Below are positions 1 to 8,175 of a stretch of DNA of 19,551 bases, in pieces. Under the pieces are notes generated by a model. The model saw only the letters and a program-made list of their open reading frames with translations. It was not told the origin of the DNA and did no database searches. Position numbers and translations under genes: made by a program. Source of the stretch: an uncultured Clostridium sp. (GTDB lineage Bacteria; Bacillota_A; Clostridia; TANB77; CAG-508); the NCBI GenBank assembly GCA_947244675.1, contig CAMXLV010000021.1, positions 1 through 19,551 on the forward strand, in the 5' to 3' direction. How positions within the stretch are numbered: position 1 is the stretch's first letter; every line of letters begins with the position of its first letter.

Positions 1-1
1 T

Positions 2-64
2 TTTAAGTTATCAATCGGAAGGAAATCCGATTTACACAACTTTTACGATAGTCTCGAGGCATAA
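2..64 (+). CDS. C-terminal end of an unidentified gene (partial)
   Basis: One frame is open from the left edge and encodes about 20 residues ending FYDSLEA before a TAA. A rho-independent terminator hairpin overlaps the last codons, which is typical of a real gene end. The N-terminal part lies outside the window, so the product cannot be named. Codon use is AT-rich like the rest. It converges on the minus-strand small gene at 96-314. The alternative is that this is non-coding sequence before a terminator. Confidence 0.4.
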   Translation, partial: FKLSIGRKSDLHNFYDSLEA

Positions 65-92
65 CCTAAGAAACATTAGGGTATGCCTTTTT
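57..92 (+). terminator. Rho-independent terminator
   Basis: The arm AGGCATAACCTAA pairs with TTAGGGTATGCCT across a six-base loop with one mismatch, and is followed by TTTTT. The T-run lies only on the plus-strand side, so it ends transcription entering from the left of the window. Confidence 0.75.
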
Positions 93-95
93 AAA

Positions 96-314
96 TTATT
101 CGATTTTTCGATTTGTTCTTTCATTTGTTGGTGGATTACACAATTTTTCATATTCTTTACATTTAATTTTATAATCCATTTGCATACACAAATAACGATA
201 ATAACTACAAGCTTGCTCATATTGCATCATCATTTCATTCATATCCATGTTAGGAGGTGGCATATTATAATCCATAAAAGGAGGTATAAAGCCATTATTA
301 AAATCTCTTTCCAT
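96..314 (-). CDS. Small Met/Pro/Tyr-rich hypothetical protein, possibly spore-associated
   Basis: A 72-residue protein with good start context: AAAGGATG lies about 8 bases before the ATG. The N-terminal third is rich in Met, Pro, Asn and Phe (for example NMPPPNMDMNEMMMQYEQ). The rest has four Cys and many Tyr and Lys, with no membrane segment. It starts 31 bases after the stop of ylbJ on the same strand, so the two are probably co-transcribed and it may act in sporulation, for instance in the coat. That role is inferred from position only; I do not recognise the family. Confidence 0.6.
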   Translation of the reverse strand: MERDFNNGFIPPFMDYNMPPPNMDMNEMMMQYEQACSYYRYLCMQMDYKIKCKEYEKLCNPPTNERTNRKIE

Positions 315-345
315 AAAAAAACATCCTTTCTGATAATTTTGTAAT

Positions 346-1405
346 TTAAACTAGATCGAAATTAAAAAAAGGGAATAGATTCATAAATAAATAGGTGTAT
401 AAAGAAGCTAAAAATCCTTGTATTAGTTTACCATACACATAAGGTTTTATAGACAAATCTGTTTTTGAAGTGATACTCCAAACTTGGAAGAAAATGGAGA
501 TACCACCAAAACCAAGTAAAAAGGCAGTAAAAATAATACTAATCGAAATTTTTTTACATTTGATAGTGCAAATACTATTTATTCCATTTGTAATTTCTAA
601 AAGACCTGTTAAAAGTCCTTGAATAAAGTTTGTATCAATAGCTAAAAATTGAAAAATAGGCTTAATGGTTATATACAAACAATTTAACAAGCCACTTGCT
701 TTTAAAATAGAGATGATACTAGAAAAGATAACAACAAATCCACCAATTAAGAAAATAGTAGATATGCTACTAGTAATGCTTTGAGCTAAGACTTCACCTA
801 AATTAGAAAAAGAAACCATATTTTTGTCTATTTGATAAGCAGGAGGAGAAGAATTTAAAAAAGAATTTTTATTTTTTTTCCAAAAGCGAAAAAGAAAACC
901 AACGCTAATACTTGCTAGTAAATGAGTAATCAAAAGCAAAATACCAATCATACTATTACCAAACATTAAAATACCAACAGTTCCTAAAATAAATAAAGGC
1001 CCAGAATTATTGGTAAAACTAAGCAACCTTTCACATTCTTCTTTACTACAAATATTGTTTTTTCTAAAATTACTAGCAATTTTAGCACCCATAGGATAAC
1101 CACTAATTATTCCCATAAGAAAAGCAAAAGCACCTTCACCACGAACATTAAAAATTGGTTTCATAAAACGATGCAATAATTTTCCTACAATAGAAACCAA
1201 ATTAGTGTGCATGAGTAATTCAGTAGCAACAAAAAAAGGAAATAATGATGGTACAACAGAAGTCGCCCATAAAGTTAATCCGCGATTTTGCAGCTGGAAG
1301 ATTGCTTCTGGAAAAAATTAGTAATCCAAAGGTAAAACATAAGAAAAGAAAGGGTAAAAAATTTCTTTTTAGTTTAATAACATAAATACTAGGTTTTGTA
1401 AGCAT
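346..1405 (-). CDS. ylbJ: Sporulation integral membrane protein YlbJ (one +1 shift at CGG)
   Basis: YlbJ is a multi-pass membrane protein of the nucleoside-recognition (Gate-domain) type needed for sporulation in Bacillus; its substrate is not established. The start is ATG at 1405, six bases after GAGGTG; the GTG at 1414 lies inside that Shine-Dalgarno. About 41 residues run to an in-frame CGG at 1282-1280. The next frame then continues as GLTLWATSVVPSLFPFF, ATELL, the family segment GIISGYPMGAKIA and SFTNNSGPLFILGT, and further membrane helices to the stop. Reading CGGA as one residue gives about 352 residues; family members are about 400. Without the shift the protein ends after about 62 codons. 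It heads a minus-strand pair with the small gene downstream. Confidence 0.85.
1279..1282 (-). other. CGGA +1 frameshift site in ylbJ
   Basis: In the upstream frame the codons are GCA AAA TCG CGG; continuing from GGA gives Gly-Leu-Thr-Leu-Trp, the expected YlbJ segment. It is the only in-frame CGG in the gene. Confidence 0.8.
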
Positions 1406-1469
1406 GTAAGACACCTCTTTTATAAATATGACCTAAAATATAAATTTATTCCATTTTTAAACATATGAT

Positions 1470-1496
1470 AAAAGCAAGTTTTTCTCTTGCTTTTTT
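1470..1496 (+). other. Orphan hairpin with T-run between divergent genes
   Basis: AAAAGCAAG pairs with CTTGCTTTT over a seven-base loop, and six Ts follow on the plus strand. It looks like a terminator, but no plus-strand gene ends here. Its right arm overlaps the proposed -35 box of murB. It may be a remnant, or end a short unannotated RNA. Confidence 0.35.
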
Positions 1497-1515
1497 CATG
1501 AATCTATAGTAGAAT
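1487..1515 (+). promoter_or_regulatory. Candidate sigma-A promoter of the murB operon
   Basis: TTGCTT, 17 bases, TAGAAT (-10 matches 5 of 6). Predicted transcription start is near 1522, just before the ribosome binding site at 1536-1544. Confidence 0.5.
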
Positions 1516-1550
1516 AAAAAACATAAAAAGCAAAAAAGGAAGTGGATTTT

Positions 1551-2470
1551 TTGGATAGCAAAAACAAGTTAGAAAGCTTAAAAATCGCTAAAGAAAAAAT
1601 ACAATATAATGAGCCAATGAAAAAACACACAACCTTTAAAATAGGAGGAAAAGCTGAGTACTTTATAAAAATAGACAACGAAAAAGAACTAAAAGAAGTT
1701 TTAAAATTTGCAAAACAAAATAATCAACCAATAACTGTAGTAGGAAATGGAAGTAATATATTAATATTAGACAAAGGAATAAAAGGAATTACACTAAAAA
1801 TACAAATAGAAAAAATTGAAATACAAGAAAAAAATGGAGCTATACAAATAACAGTTGGAGCAGGAGAAAAACTAGGAAAATTAGCACAAATAGCAAAACA
1901 AAAACAAATCAGTCGGATTAGAAGAGTTATCTCGGTATACCAGGAACCATAGGGGGAGCCATTAAAATGAATGCAGGAGCATATGGAAGAGAAATGAAAG
2001 ATATAGTACAAAGTGTAAAATGTGTTGATTATAATGGAGAAGAAAAAGAATTTAGTAATAGCGAATTAGCATTTAGTTATAGAAATAGTATCTTCAAAAA
2101 AGAAAAATACATTATAACAGAAGTCACTATGAATTTGCAAAAAGGAAAAAAAGAAGAAATACAAGCTAAAATGGAAGAATATGCTAAATATCGAAAAGAG
2201 AAACAACCAATAGAATATCCAAGTGCAGGAAGTACTTTTAAGAGAGGAGAAGACTTTATTACTGCAAAATTAATTGATGAAGCAGGATTAAAAGGATATA
2301 AAATAGGGGGAGCAGAAGTATCAACGAAACATGGAGGATTTATTATCAATAAAGAAGGAGCAACTGCCAAAGACGTTTTAACATTAGTTGAGTACATTCA
2401 AAAAACAGTATACCATAAATTTCAAAAAGAAATTGAATTAGAAATAGAAATAATAGGAGAAAAGGAATAG
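1551..2470 (+). CDS. murB: UDP-N-acetylenolpyruvoylglucosamine reductase MurB (two +1 shifts at CGG)
   Basis: MurB reduces UDP-GlcNAc-enolpyruvate to UDP-MurNAc with NADPH and FAD in cytoplasmic peptidoglycan precursor synthesis. Visible motifs: TTFKIGGKAEYF and VGNGSNILI (FAD binding), GLEEL then GIPGTIGGAIKMNAGAYG, YRNSIFK, the catalytic-serine segment PSAGSTFKRG, and a C-terminal GGF..NK.G. The likely start is TTG at 1551, six bases after AAGGAAGTG; the GTG at 1542 lies within that site. The frame breaks at in-frame CGG codons at 1914 and 1933, only five codons apart. Reading each CGGN as one glycine gives 305 residues, against about 303 in Bacillus subtilis. Without shifts the protein stops at 1952, losing more than half. 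It is first in an operon with yvcK, 20 bases apart. Confidence 0.93.
1914..1917 (+). other. CGGA +1 frameshift site 1 in murB
   Basis: The frame reads ATC AGT CGG; resuming at GGA gives Gly-Leu-Glu-Glu-Leu, a conserved MurB segment. The unshifted frame stops at TAG (1950-1952). Confidence 0.9.
1933..1936 (+). other. CGGT +1 frameshift site 2 in murB
   Basis: After the first shift the frame reads TTA TCT CGG; resuming at GGT gives GIPGTIGGA, the near-invariant MurB motif in which this Gly is conserved. Unshifted, the frame stops about ten codons later. Confidence 0.9.
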
Positions 2471-2490
2471 GAAGGAATGAAGAAATAGTA

Positions 2491-4350
2491 ATGAGAGGGT
2501 TTATGCAGTGGTTTAAAGCGAGCAACAAAATGAAAAGATGGATGTTTTTAATTGTAATAGGAATTTTACTTGCCTGCTATGGATTAGCAGAAATTTTAGT
2601 AATGAAAGAAATTTCTTTTCAAGAAGTAGGAAAAGTAGTAGTAGCCTTTGTATTAGGATTTATTTCCATTGTATTAGGATTAATTTTTCTAAATAAAAGA
2701 ACACTAGAAATTTTAATAGAAGCAACTGATGAGCGTATGGAAAATAAGAAGAATGTAAATGTAAAATCATTAATATTCAATAAAAGAGTATATGATCAAG
2801 GACCTAACATAGTGGTAATTGGAGGAGGAACAGGATTAAATACTGTATTGGCAGGTTTAAAAAACTATACAAGTAACCTAACAGCCATTGTAACCATCTC
2901 TGATTATGGAGAAGGAGTAAGTAATTCCAGAAAAGAATTAGGAATGTTACCATTAGGAGATGTAAAAGATAGTTTTGTAACACTTGCTTCTAAAGAAGGA
3001 GAAATCAATAAATTACTTAATTATGAATTTACCAAAGGAAAACTAAAAGGACTAAACTTTTCTGATATCTATTTTTCTGCTATGAAAGAAATTAATGGAA
3101 ATTTTGAAGACTCCATTATAAAAAGTAATGAAGTATTAAAAGTAATTGGTAAAGTAATGCCAGTTACCTTAGATGAAATGAAAATTGTAGCAGAATTAGA
3201 AAATGGTTCTATGGTAGAAGAAAAATCTAGAATTGCAAAAGTAGCAGAGGAAAAAATAACTAAAATCAATCGTGTATTTTTAAATCCATCTAACTGTAGA
3301 CCAACACCAGGAGTAATGGAAACGATCAAAAAAGCAGATTGTATTATTATAGGCCCAGGAAGCCTATACACAAATGTAATACCTAACTTATTAGTAGGAG
3401 GAATTGCAAAAGCAATCAAAGAAAGTCCAGCAATTAAAGTATATATCAGTAATATTATGACAGAACCAGGACAAACCGATAATTTTGCCGTATCAGACCA
3501 TTTGAATGCCATTGCCGAACATTGTGGTATGGGAATAGTAGATTATTGTATTTATGATACAGGAGAAGTTATTCCAGAGTTCATCAAAAAATACAATAGA
3601 GAAGGGCAAGAGCTAGTAGAACAAGATCTTGGAAAAATAAAGGGAGTTAAATTTTTACAAAGAAATCTATCAATGATCAGCAATGGCCATATCAGGCATG
3701 ATCCTAATTTAGTAGCAACATCAATTATTGAATTAATATGTGATGACTTAAAATATCAAGACAAACAAAATGATCCACAATATTTAATGTTAAATACCAA
3801 ATTAAGAGAAGAAAAGAGAATTGGGAAAAAGAAAAAAGCCATGAAGAAAAAAGAAAAGAAAGATAGCAAAATGGGAAAACATGGTAAAGGAAGAAAACAG
3901 GAAAAGATCTTAAAGAGCAAAAGCAAGTTTAGCAATAAATATAGTCAAAGAATTGCTTCTATTCGTGAAGCAGACGAAAAAATGAAAATAAAGGTTAGTA
4001 AGGAACCAGCCAAAAAAGAAAAGAAGCAAGAAAATAAAATAGAAAAAATAATAGAGCCAGAAATTGTAGAAGTAACAGTTGAAGAACCAAAAAATTTAAC
4101 ACCAAAAGATTTAGAAACCAAAAGAAACTTAGAACAAGCCAAAGCAAATTTAGAACAAGTATTAGCACAAGCCAAAGCTGATTTAGAAAAAACAAAAATA
4201 AATCAAGAAGAAAACAAAGAAGAAATGTTAAAAGAAGAATTACCAAAAGAAGAAAAAAGTAAAGAAGAAAAAGGGAAAGAAGAGAAACCAAAAAGTCCAA
4301 AACCAAAAAGTGCAAGAGGAATGAAAAGAAAAAAAGAAGTTACCCAATAA
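2491..4350 (+). CDS. yvcK: YvcK/CofD-like gluconeogenesis and morphogenesis factor with membrane anchor and long charged tail
   Basis: YvcK proteins bind UDP-sugars and are needed for normal cell shape and growth on gluconeogenic carbon in Bacillus. Here two membrane helices (about residues 17-37 and 49-68) precede the CofD-like Rossmann core, which begins at IVVIGGGTGLNTVLAGL (about 107-123) and includes GPGSLYTNVIPNLLVGGIA. The segment usually reading ADDGGSSG is here SDYGEGVSNSR. From about residue 440 to 619 there is a low-complexity, Lys/Glu-rich, probably coiled or disordered tail that Bacillus YvcK (about 317 residues) lacks. The ATG at 2491 follows AGGAAGGA with a rather long 14-base spacing. 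It lies between murB and the debranching gene in one operon and has no in-frame CGG. Confidence 0.88.
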   Translation: MRGFMQWFKASNKMKRWMFLIVIGILLACYGLAEILVMKEISFQEVGKVVVAFVLGFISIVLGLIFLNKRTLEILIEATDERMENKKNVNVKSLIFNKRVYDQGPNIVVIGGGTGLNTVLAGLKNYTSNLTAIVTISDYGEGVSNSRKELGMLPLGDVKDSFVTLASKEGEINKLLNYEFTKGKLKGLNFSDIYFSAMKEINGNFEDSIIKSNEVLKVIGKVMPVTLDEMKIVAELENGSMVEEKSRIAKVAEEKITKINRVFLNPSNCRPTPGVMETIKKADCIIIGPGSLYTNVIPNLLVGGIAKAIKESPAIKVYISNIMTEPGQTDNFAVSDHLNAIAEHCGMGIVDYCIYDTGEVIPEFIKKYNREGQELVEQDLGKIKGVKFLQRNLSMISNGHIRHDPNLVATSIIELICDDLKYQDKQNDPQYLMLNTKLREEKRIGKKKKAMKKKEKKDSKMGKHGKGRKQEKILKSKSKFSNKYSQRIASIREADEKMKIKVSKEPAKKEKKQENKIEKIIEPEIVEVTVEEPKNLTPKDLETKRNLEQAKANLEQVLAQAKADLEKTKINQEENKEEMLKEELPKEEKSKEEKGKEEKPKSPKPKSARGMKRKKEVTQ

Positions 4351-4395
4351 ACCTTGAAATAAAAAGGAAAGAACAAAGGAAGGAAGAAAAGTACT

Positions 4396-6432
4396 ATGAA
4401 AATTACGAAGGAAAAGTTGACTTTGGAAGAGGGACTAAAGAAAGAATGGATCATAACAAATGGGATAGGAGGATTTAGTTCTTCTACAGTAATAGGTGCT
4501 AACACAAGAAAGTATCATGGTTTATTAATTGCAGCACTAACCCCACCTGCTAGAAGATTTCTAATTTTATCCAAACTAGATGAGAGTATAGAAATTAGAA
4601 ACAAAAAATACAATTTATATACCAATATAGGAAAAACTTATATTGCGAAAGGGTATACCTATCAAGAAGAATTTAGAAGAGATTATATACCAATTTTTAA
4701 ATACCAAGTAGGAAAAGTAGAAATTACAAAAATGGTATGTATGGAATATGGGCATAATACAGTAGGGGTATTTTATAAGGTGAAAAATGAAGGAACGAAA
4801 GCAAAGCTTACCTTAGCACCAGTTATGAATTATCGAGATTTTCATCAAATGAGTCAGGATCATTATTTTGATGTCAAGCAAACTATCAATAAAACAAAAG
4901 TAAAATTAGTAATAGATGGAAATTCTGAGACACCTGTTTATATGCATTTATCAGAAGGAGCATATCAAGAACACAACCAGGATACATTTGCTAATATGTT
5001 TTACTTAGAAGAAGAAAAAAGAGGATTTTGGGCAGAAGAAAATCATTGTGTGCCTGGTGTTTATGAAATAGAAATACCAGCTAAAACAGAAAAAGAAATT
5101 TCCTTTGTATGTTCATTAGAAGAAAATATAGAACAAAAAAATGTAAAAAGATTCATTAATAATGAAATCATTCGTTTAGGAGAGATGTTTAATGAATCGT
5201 TATTAATAGACAATAGAAAACAAAATAAAACACTAAAAGAAATTGAGAAGGATGACTTAATTAGAACCTATTTAATGGCAGCAGATAGTTTTTTAGTCTA
5301 TCGACCATCTTTTAATTTGCATACTATCATAGCAGGTTACCCATGGTTTTTGGACTGGGGGCGTGATACACTAATTGCTTTTGAAGGAATTTTATTAGTA
5401 CCAAAAAGATTTGAACTAGCCAAAGAGGTATTATTAACGATGGTGCGTGATATAAAATTTGGTTTAATTCCAAATGGTTATTCAGGTTATGATAATCGTC
5501 CACTTTATAATAGTGTAGATGCTTCGTTATTATTGTTAGAACAAATCCAAAAATATATTCAATATACAGGAGACTATGATTTTGTAAGAGATAAACTATT
5601 TCCTATTTTGCAAGATATTTTGGAAAACTATTGTCAAGGAATTGATGTAGATGATAACAATATTTACTTAGATTCTGATGGATTAATTGTTTCTGGAACA
5701 GATAAGACACAAAATACTTGGATGGATGCAAAATATGGAGAAAAAGCAATTACACCACGAAATGGAAAAGCAGTTGAAATCAATGCAATGTGGTATAATG
5801 CAAATCAAATTATGGCAGAGCTTTCTAAAAAGTTCAAACATCCACTTTTAGCAAAAAAATATAAAGAGATGGCAAGCAAGTGTAAAAATGCCTTTGAAGA
5901 TAAATTTTATAATGAAAAGAAGAAATGTTTATATGATGTATTAGGTGATGATAAAATAAGACCAAATCAATTGTTTGCTTTGAGTTTAAGTTATCCTGTT
6001 TTAGAACCAAATTCATTTGAAGCTAAACAAATGATGGCAACAGTAGAAAAGAAATTGTTAAATGCTTATGGCTTAAAGACACTAGCAAAAGGAGAAGAAA
6101 ACTATGTGGAAGTATATGAAGGCGGTCCAGAACAAAGAGATACTAGTTACCATCAAGGAATTACTTGGCCATGGCTATTGGGGTTGTATTATAATAGTTT
6201 AAAAAACTGTTTGAAGGTAGCTAAGAATTCAGAAGAAAAGAAAATTTTAGAAGAAAAACTAGAAAAATTTATTCAAAAAACAACAAAGACTTATCAAAAA
6301 GAAATTTTTGATCAAGGTTGTATTGGTGGTATTGCAGAGATTTATGATTCAATAAAGCCACATCTTCCAAAGGGTACAATTAACCAAGCTTGGAGTGTAT
6401 CAGAAGTGTTTAGAATTATTTTAAGAAGATAG
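4396..6432 (+). CDS. Glycogen debranching enzyme (archaeal/bacterial amylo-alpha-1,6-glucosidase type)
   Basis: A 678-residue protein with an N-terminal GDE-N domain (starting with EWIITNGIGGFSSSTVIGAN and NTRKYHGLLIAA) and a C-terminal (alpha/alpha)6 GDE-C domain. Recognisable segments are AGYPWFLDWGRDTLIAFEG (Asp324 in GRDT), GLIPNGYSGYDNRPLYNSVD and EGGPEQRDTSYHQGITWPW near residues 575-590. The family hydrolyses alpha-1,6 branch points in glycogen or limit dextrins in the cytoplasm. It is the last gene of the murB-yvcK operon, 45 bases after yvcK, with an AAGGAAGG site before ATG and a strong terminator after it. Its pairing with yvcK, a carbon-metabolism factor, fits but proves nothing. 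No in-frame CGG: the CGG at 6123 spans GGC GGT. Confidence 0.9.
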   Translation: MKITKEKLTLEEGLKKEWIITNGIGGFSSSTVIGANTRKYHGLLIAALTPPARRFLILSKLDESIEIRNKKYNLYTNIGKTYIAKGYTYQEEFRRDYIPIFKYQVGKVEITKMVCMEYGHNTVGVFYKVKNEGTKAKLTLAPVMNYRDFHQMSQDHYFDVKQTINKTKVKLVIDGNSETPVYMHLSEGAYQEHNQDTFANMFYLEEEKRGFWAEENHCVPGVYEIEIPAKTEKEISFVCSLEENIEQKNVKRFINNEIIRLGEMFNESLLIDNRKQNKTLKEIEKDDLIRTYLMAADSFLVYRPSFNLHTIIAGYPWFLDWGRDTLIAFEGILLVPKRFELAKEVLLTMVRDIKFGLIPNGYSGYDNRPLYNSVDASLLLLEQIQKYIQYTGDYDFVRDKLFPILQDILENYCQGIDVDDNNIYLDSDGLIVSGTDKTQNTWMDAKYGEKAITPRNGKAVEINAMWYNANQIMAELSKKFKHPLLAKKYKEMASKCKNAFEDKFYNEKKKCLYDVLGDDKIRPNQLFALSLSYPVLEPNSFEAKQMMATVEKKLLNAYGLKTLAKGEENYVEVYEGGPEQRDTSYHQGITWPWLLGLYYNSLKNCLKVAKNSEEKKILEEKLEKFIQKTTKTYQKEIFDQGCIGGIAEIYDSIKPHLPKGTINQAWSVSEVFRIILRR

Positions 6433-6439
6433 TTTTTTA

Positions 6440-6476
6440 GATGGTTTGTGTAATAAGAAAACAAACCATCTTTTTT
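6440..6476 (+). terminator. Rho-independent terminator of the murB operon
   Basis: GATGGTTTGT pairs perfectly with ACAAACCATC over an 11-base loop, followed by TTTTTT, eight bases after the debranching enzyme stop. Confidence 0.93.
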
Positions 6477-6518
6477 ATGCTTGAAGTAGGCTAAAAAACT
6501 GGTTTTAAAGGTATTTGC

Positions 6519-6547
6519 TTGAAATTTTACATAAAATGTGATAAAAT
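6519..6547 (+). promoter_or_regulatory. Candidate sigma-A promoter
   Basis: TTGAAA, 17 bases, TAAAAT, about 34 bases before the ATG of the hypothetical gene at 6581. Confidence 0.6.
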
Positions 6548-6580
6548 AGAAGTAATAAAAAAGAAAAGGAGGGCATTTTC

Positions 6581-6961
6581 ATGACTAGGAGAATGCGGAA
6601 AATTTTGACACTGTTGGCGTGGTTTTTAGCTATTGTATCGATAGTAATTTCACTTCATACAATGTATAAAGTGAAATTAATGAAGGAGGAATGGATCGAA
6701 GATTCTCAAGCCTCCTCTAAAGTTGGAACTGAGGTTGTAGAAACTTCTTCAGAAGAACAACAGGAAGAGGAGGTCGACACAAATGACAGCAAAATAGAAA
6801 TTGAGCCTGATGAAGAGGCTCAGCTTCTAATAAGGATGGACGGATCGATTCATTCGATTAGTCCAGACGGAGAGATGGAGGAGATAGTTCCTCCAAACGA
6901 AATGCCACAATACTATATCGACCTCTCGGGAGAGGAGGTAAGTATTAGGTATGACGAGTAA
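6581..6961 (+). CDS. Membrane-anchored acidic hypothetical protein (CGG at codon 6)
   Basis: A 126-residue protein not recognised. A basic N-terminus is followed by one membrane helix (about residues 9-29), then an acidic Glu/Ser-rich linker (about 37-80) and a small C-terminal part containing LLIRMDGSIHSISPDGEMEE. The topology suggests an anchored protein with an outside or peripheral domain. AAGGAGGG sits 8 bases before ATG. It has its own promoter and is not in an operon. Codon use differs from its neighbours, with many GAG, AGG, CTC and TCG codons, hinting at a different origin. It carries the only in-frame CGG (6596-6598) where a +1 shift would not extend the frame: shifted reading stops at TGA 6606-6608, overlapping a TTG at 6605. 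Confidence 0.65.
   Translation: MTRRMRKILTLLAWFLAIVSIVISLHTMYKVKLMKEEWIEDSQASSKVGTEVVETSSEEQQEEEVDTNDSKIEIEPDEEAQLLIRMDGSIHSISPDGEMEEIVPPNEMPQYYIDLSGEEVSIRYDE
6596..6598 (+). other. In-frame CGG codon without a compensating frame break
   Basis: Unshifted, the frame continues for 120 codons. Shifted, it reads Gly-Lys-Phe then TGA. The TGA overlaps TTG (6605-6607) in the long frame, a possible stop-restart junction. This is the one exception to the pattern at the eight other in-frame CGGs. Confidence 0.6.
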
Positions 6962-6963
6962 GT

Positions 6964-6996
6964 AGTAAAGATCCTCACATTGTGAGGATCTCTACT
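6964..6996 (+). repeat. 33-base near-perfect palindrome
   Basis: AGATCCTCACA, a single T, then TGTGAGGATCT, extended by AGTA and TACT beyond one mismatch. It lies three bases after the stop codon at 6961. No T-run follows, so it is not a standard terminator, though it may stop transcription or bind a dimeric protein. Confidence 0.6.
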
Positions 6997-7080
6997 GTTA
7001 TGTGCCAAATTTATTTTAAAAAACTTGAAAAAGAATAAAAGGAATGATAAGATAAGAAAAAAATAACTAGGAGAAAGAAC

Positions 7081-8107
7081 ATGATAACAATCGAAAACTT
7101 AGAAAAAGAACTAAAAGAAAAAAAATTACATAGCTTATACTTGCTATATGGAGAAGAAACATTTTTATTAGAAACATCCCTAAAAAAAATAAAAAACTTA
7201 TTTGGAGAAGCAATCAAAGGGATTAATTATATCGTAATTGATGAAACAAATAGTAAAGAATTAATACCAAACTTAGAAACACCTAGTTTTGGTTATGAAA
7301 AAAAATTAATTATTGTTAAAAACACAGGATTATTAAAAAAAGAAGGAAAAAGAAAAAACGCAGAATTAGTTACAACAAGAGAAAAAATCAGCAATTACCT
7401 AAAAGAAAATATAGAAACTATTAATAATACATGTATAGTAGTTTTTGTAGAAGAAGAGATTGATGCTAAATATGAATTATATAAAACAATAGATAAACTA
7501 GGAATTGTTTGTCAATTTGATTACCAAAAGCCAATCCAAATTGAAAAGAGGATCAAAGCTATTTGCAATGCTTATAAAGTAGAAATAGAAGAATTTACAA
7601 TAAAATACCTTATTGAATCTTTGCGGAAGTAGTATGCAAGATCTAATAAACGAAATACGAAAACTAATTGAGTATGTAGGAGAGGGAGAAAAAATACAAA
7701 AACAAGATATAGATAAACTATGTATCAAAAAAATAGAGAGTGTCATTTTTGATCTAACTGATTCTTTAGGCAAAAAAAATATAAGCAAAGCATTAGAAGT
7801 ACTAAATAACCTAATATATACCAAAGAACCATTACAAAAGATTTTAATTACGTTATACAATCACTTTAAAAAAATATATCTTGTAAAACTTGCCATTAAA
7901 TACAACAAAGATATTGCAAATAGTTTGAATTTAAAACCAAATCAAACATTTTTAGTAGGAAAATACAAATCACAAGCTAGTTACTTTAAAGAGCAAGAAC
8001 TACGTAATATTTTGCAAAATTTAATTGATTTAGATAACAACTATAAAATAGGACAAATTGATTTACAAATTGGCTTGGAAACCATACTTTGTAAATATTG
8101 TTCATAA
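7081..8107 (+). CDS. holA: DNA polymerase III delta subunit HolA (one +1 shift at CGG)
   Basis: HolA opens the beta sliding clamp as part of the clamp loader. The N-terminal part shows LYLLYGEETFLLE (about residues 18-30) and a typical delta-subunit ATPase-like fold pattern, with IVVFVEEEIDAK further on. At the in-frame CGG (7624) the unshifted frame stops two codons later at TAG. Resuming at GGA gives GSSMQDLINEIRKLIEYVG, the family segment that normally follows a Cys-Gly or Leu-Gly pair, and continues through EPLQKILITLYNHFKKI to TILCKYCS. Total length is 341 residues, against about 347 in Bacillus subtilis. The ATG follows TAGGAGAAAGAAC. HolA is essential in studied bacteria. It is followed at once by sleB. 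Confidence 0.9.
7624..7627 (+). other. CGGA +1 frameshift site in holA
   Basis: The frame reads GAA TCT TTG CGG AAG TAG; resuming at GGA gives Gly-Ser-Ser-Met-Gln-Asp-Leu-Ile-Asn-Glu and a further 150 codons matching HolA. Confidence 0.87.
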
Positions 8108-8118
8108 AAATGTATAAT
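8089..8118 (+). promoter_or_regulatory. Candidate promoter of sleB
   Basis: TTGTAA, 18 bases, TATAAT, overlapping the end of holA. A sporulation sigma factor would be expected for sleB from other species, but I see no convincing sigma-G box, so this remains tentative. Confidence 0.35.
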
Positions 8119-8172
8119 AAATCACCGAAATGACAAAAATAGTAAAAAGAAAATTTTTGGAAAAGGTGATTT
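8119..8172 (+). other. Long-range hairpin that could cover the sleB ribosome binding site
   Basis: AAATCACC at 8119-8126 is exactly complementary to GGTGATTT at 8165-8172, which includes the sleB Shine-Dalgarno core. The loop is 38 bases. A transcript starting near 8125 would lack most of the left arm, so its use depends on an upstream start, for example read-through from holA. Confidence 0.3.
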
Positions 8173-8175
8173 TTT

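Noticed and set aside
3069..4505. Long minus-strand open frames opposite yvcK and the debranching gene
   Set aside because: They are mirror frames of AT-rich conserved genes with no ribosome binding sites and low-complexity products.
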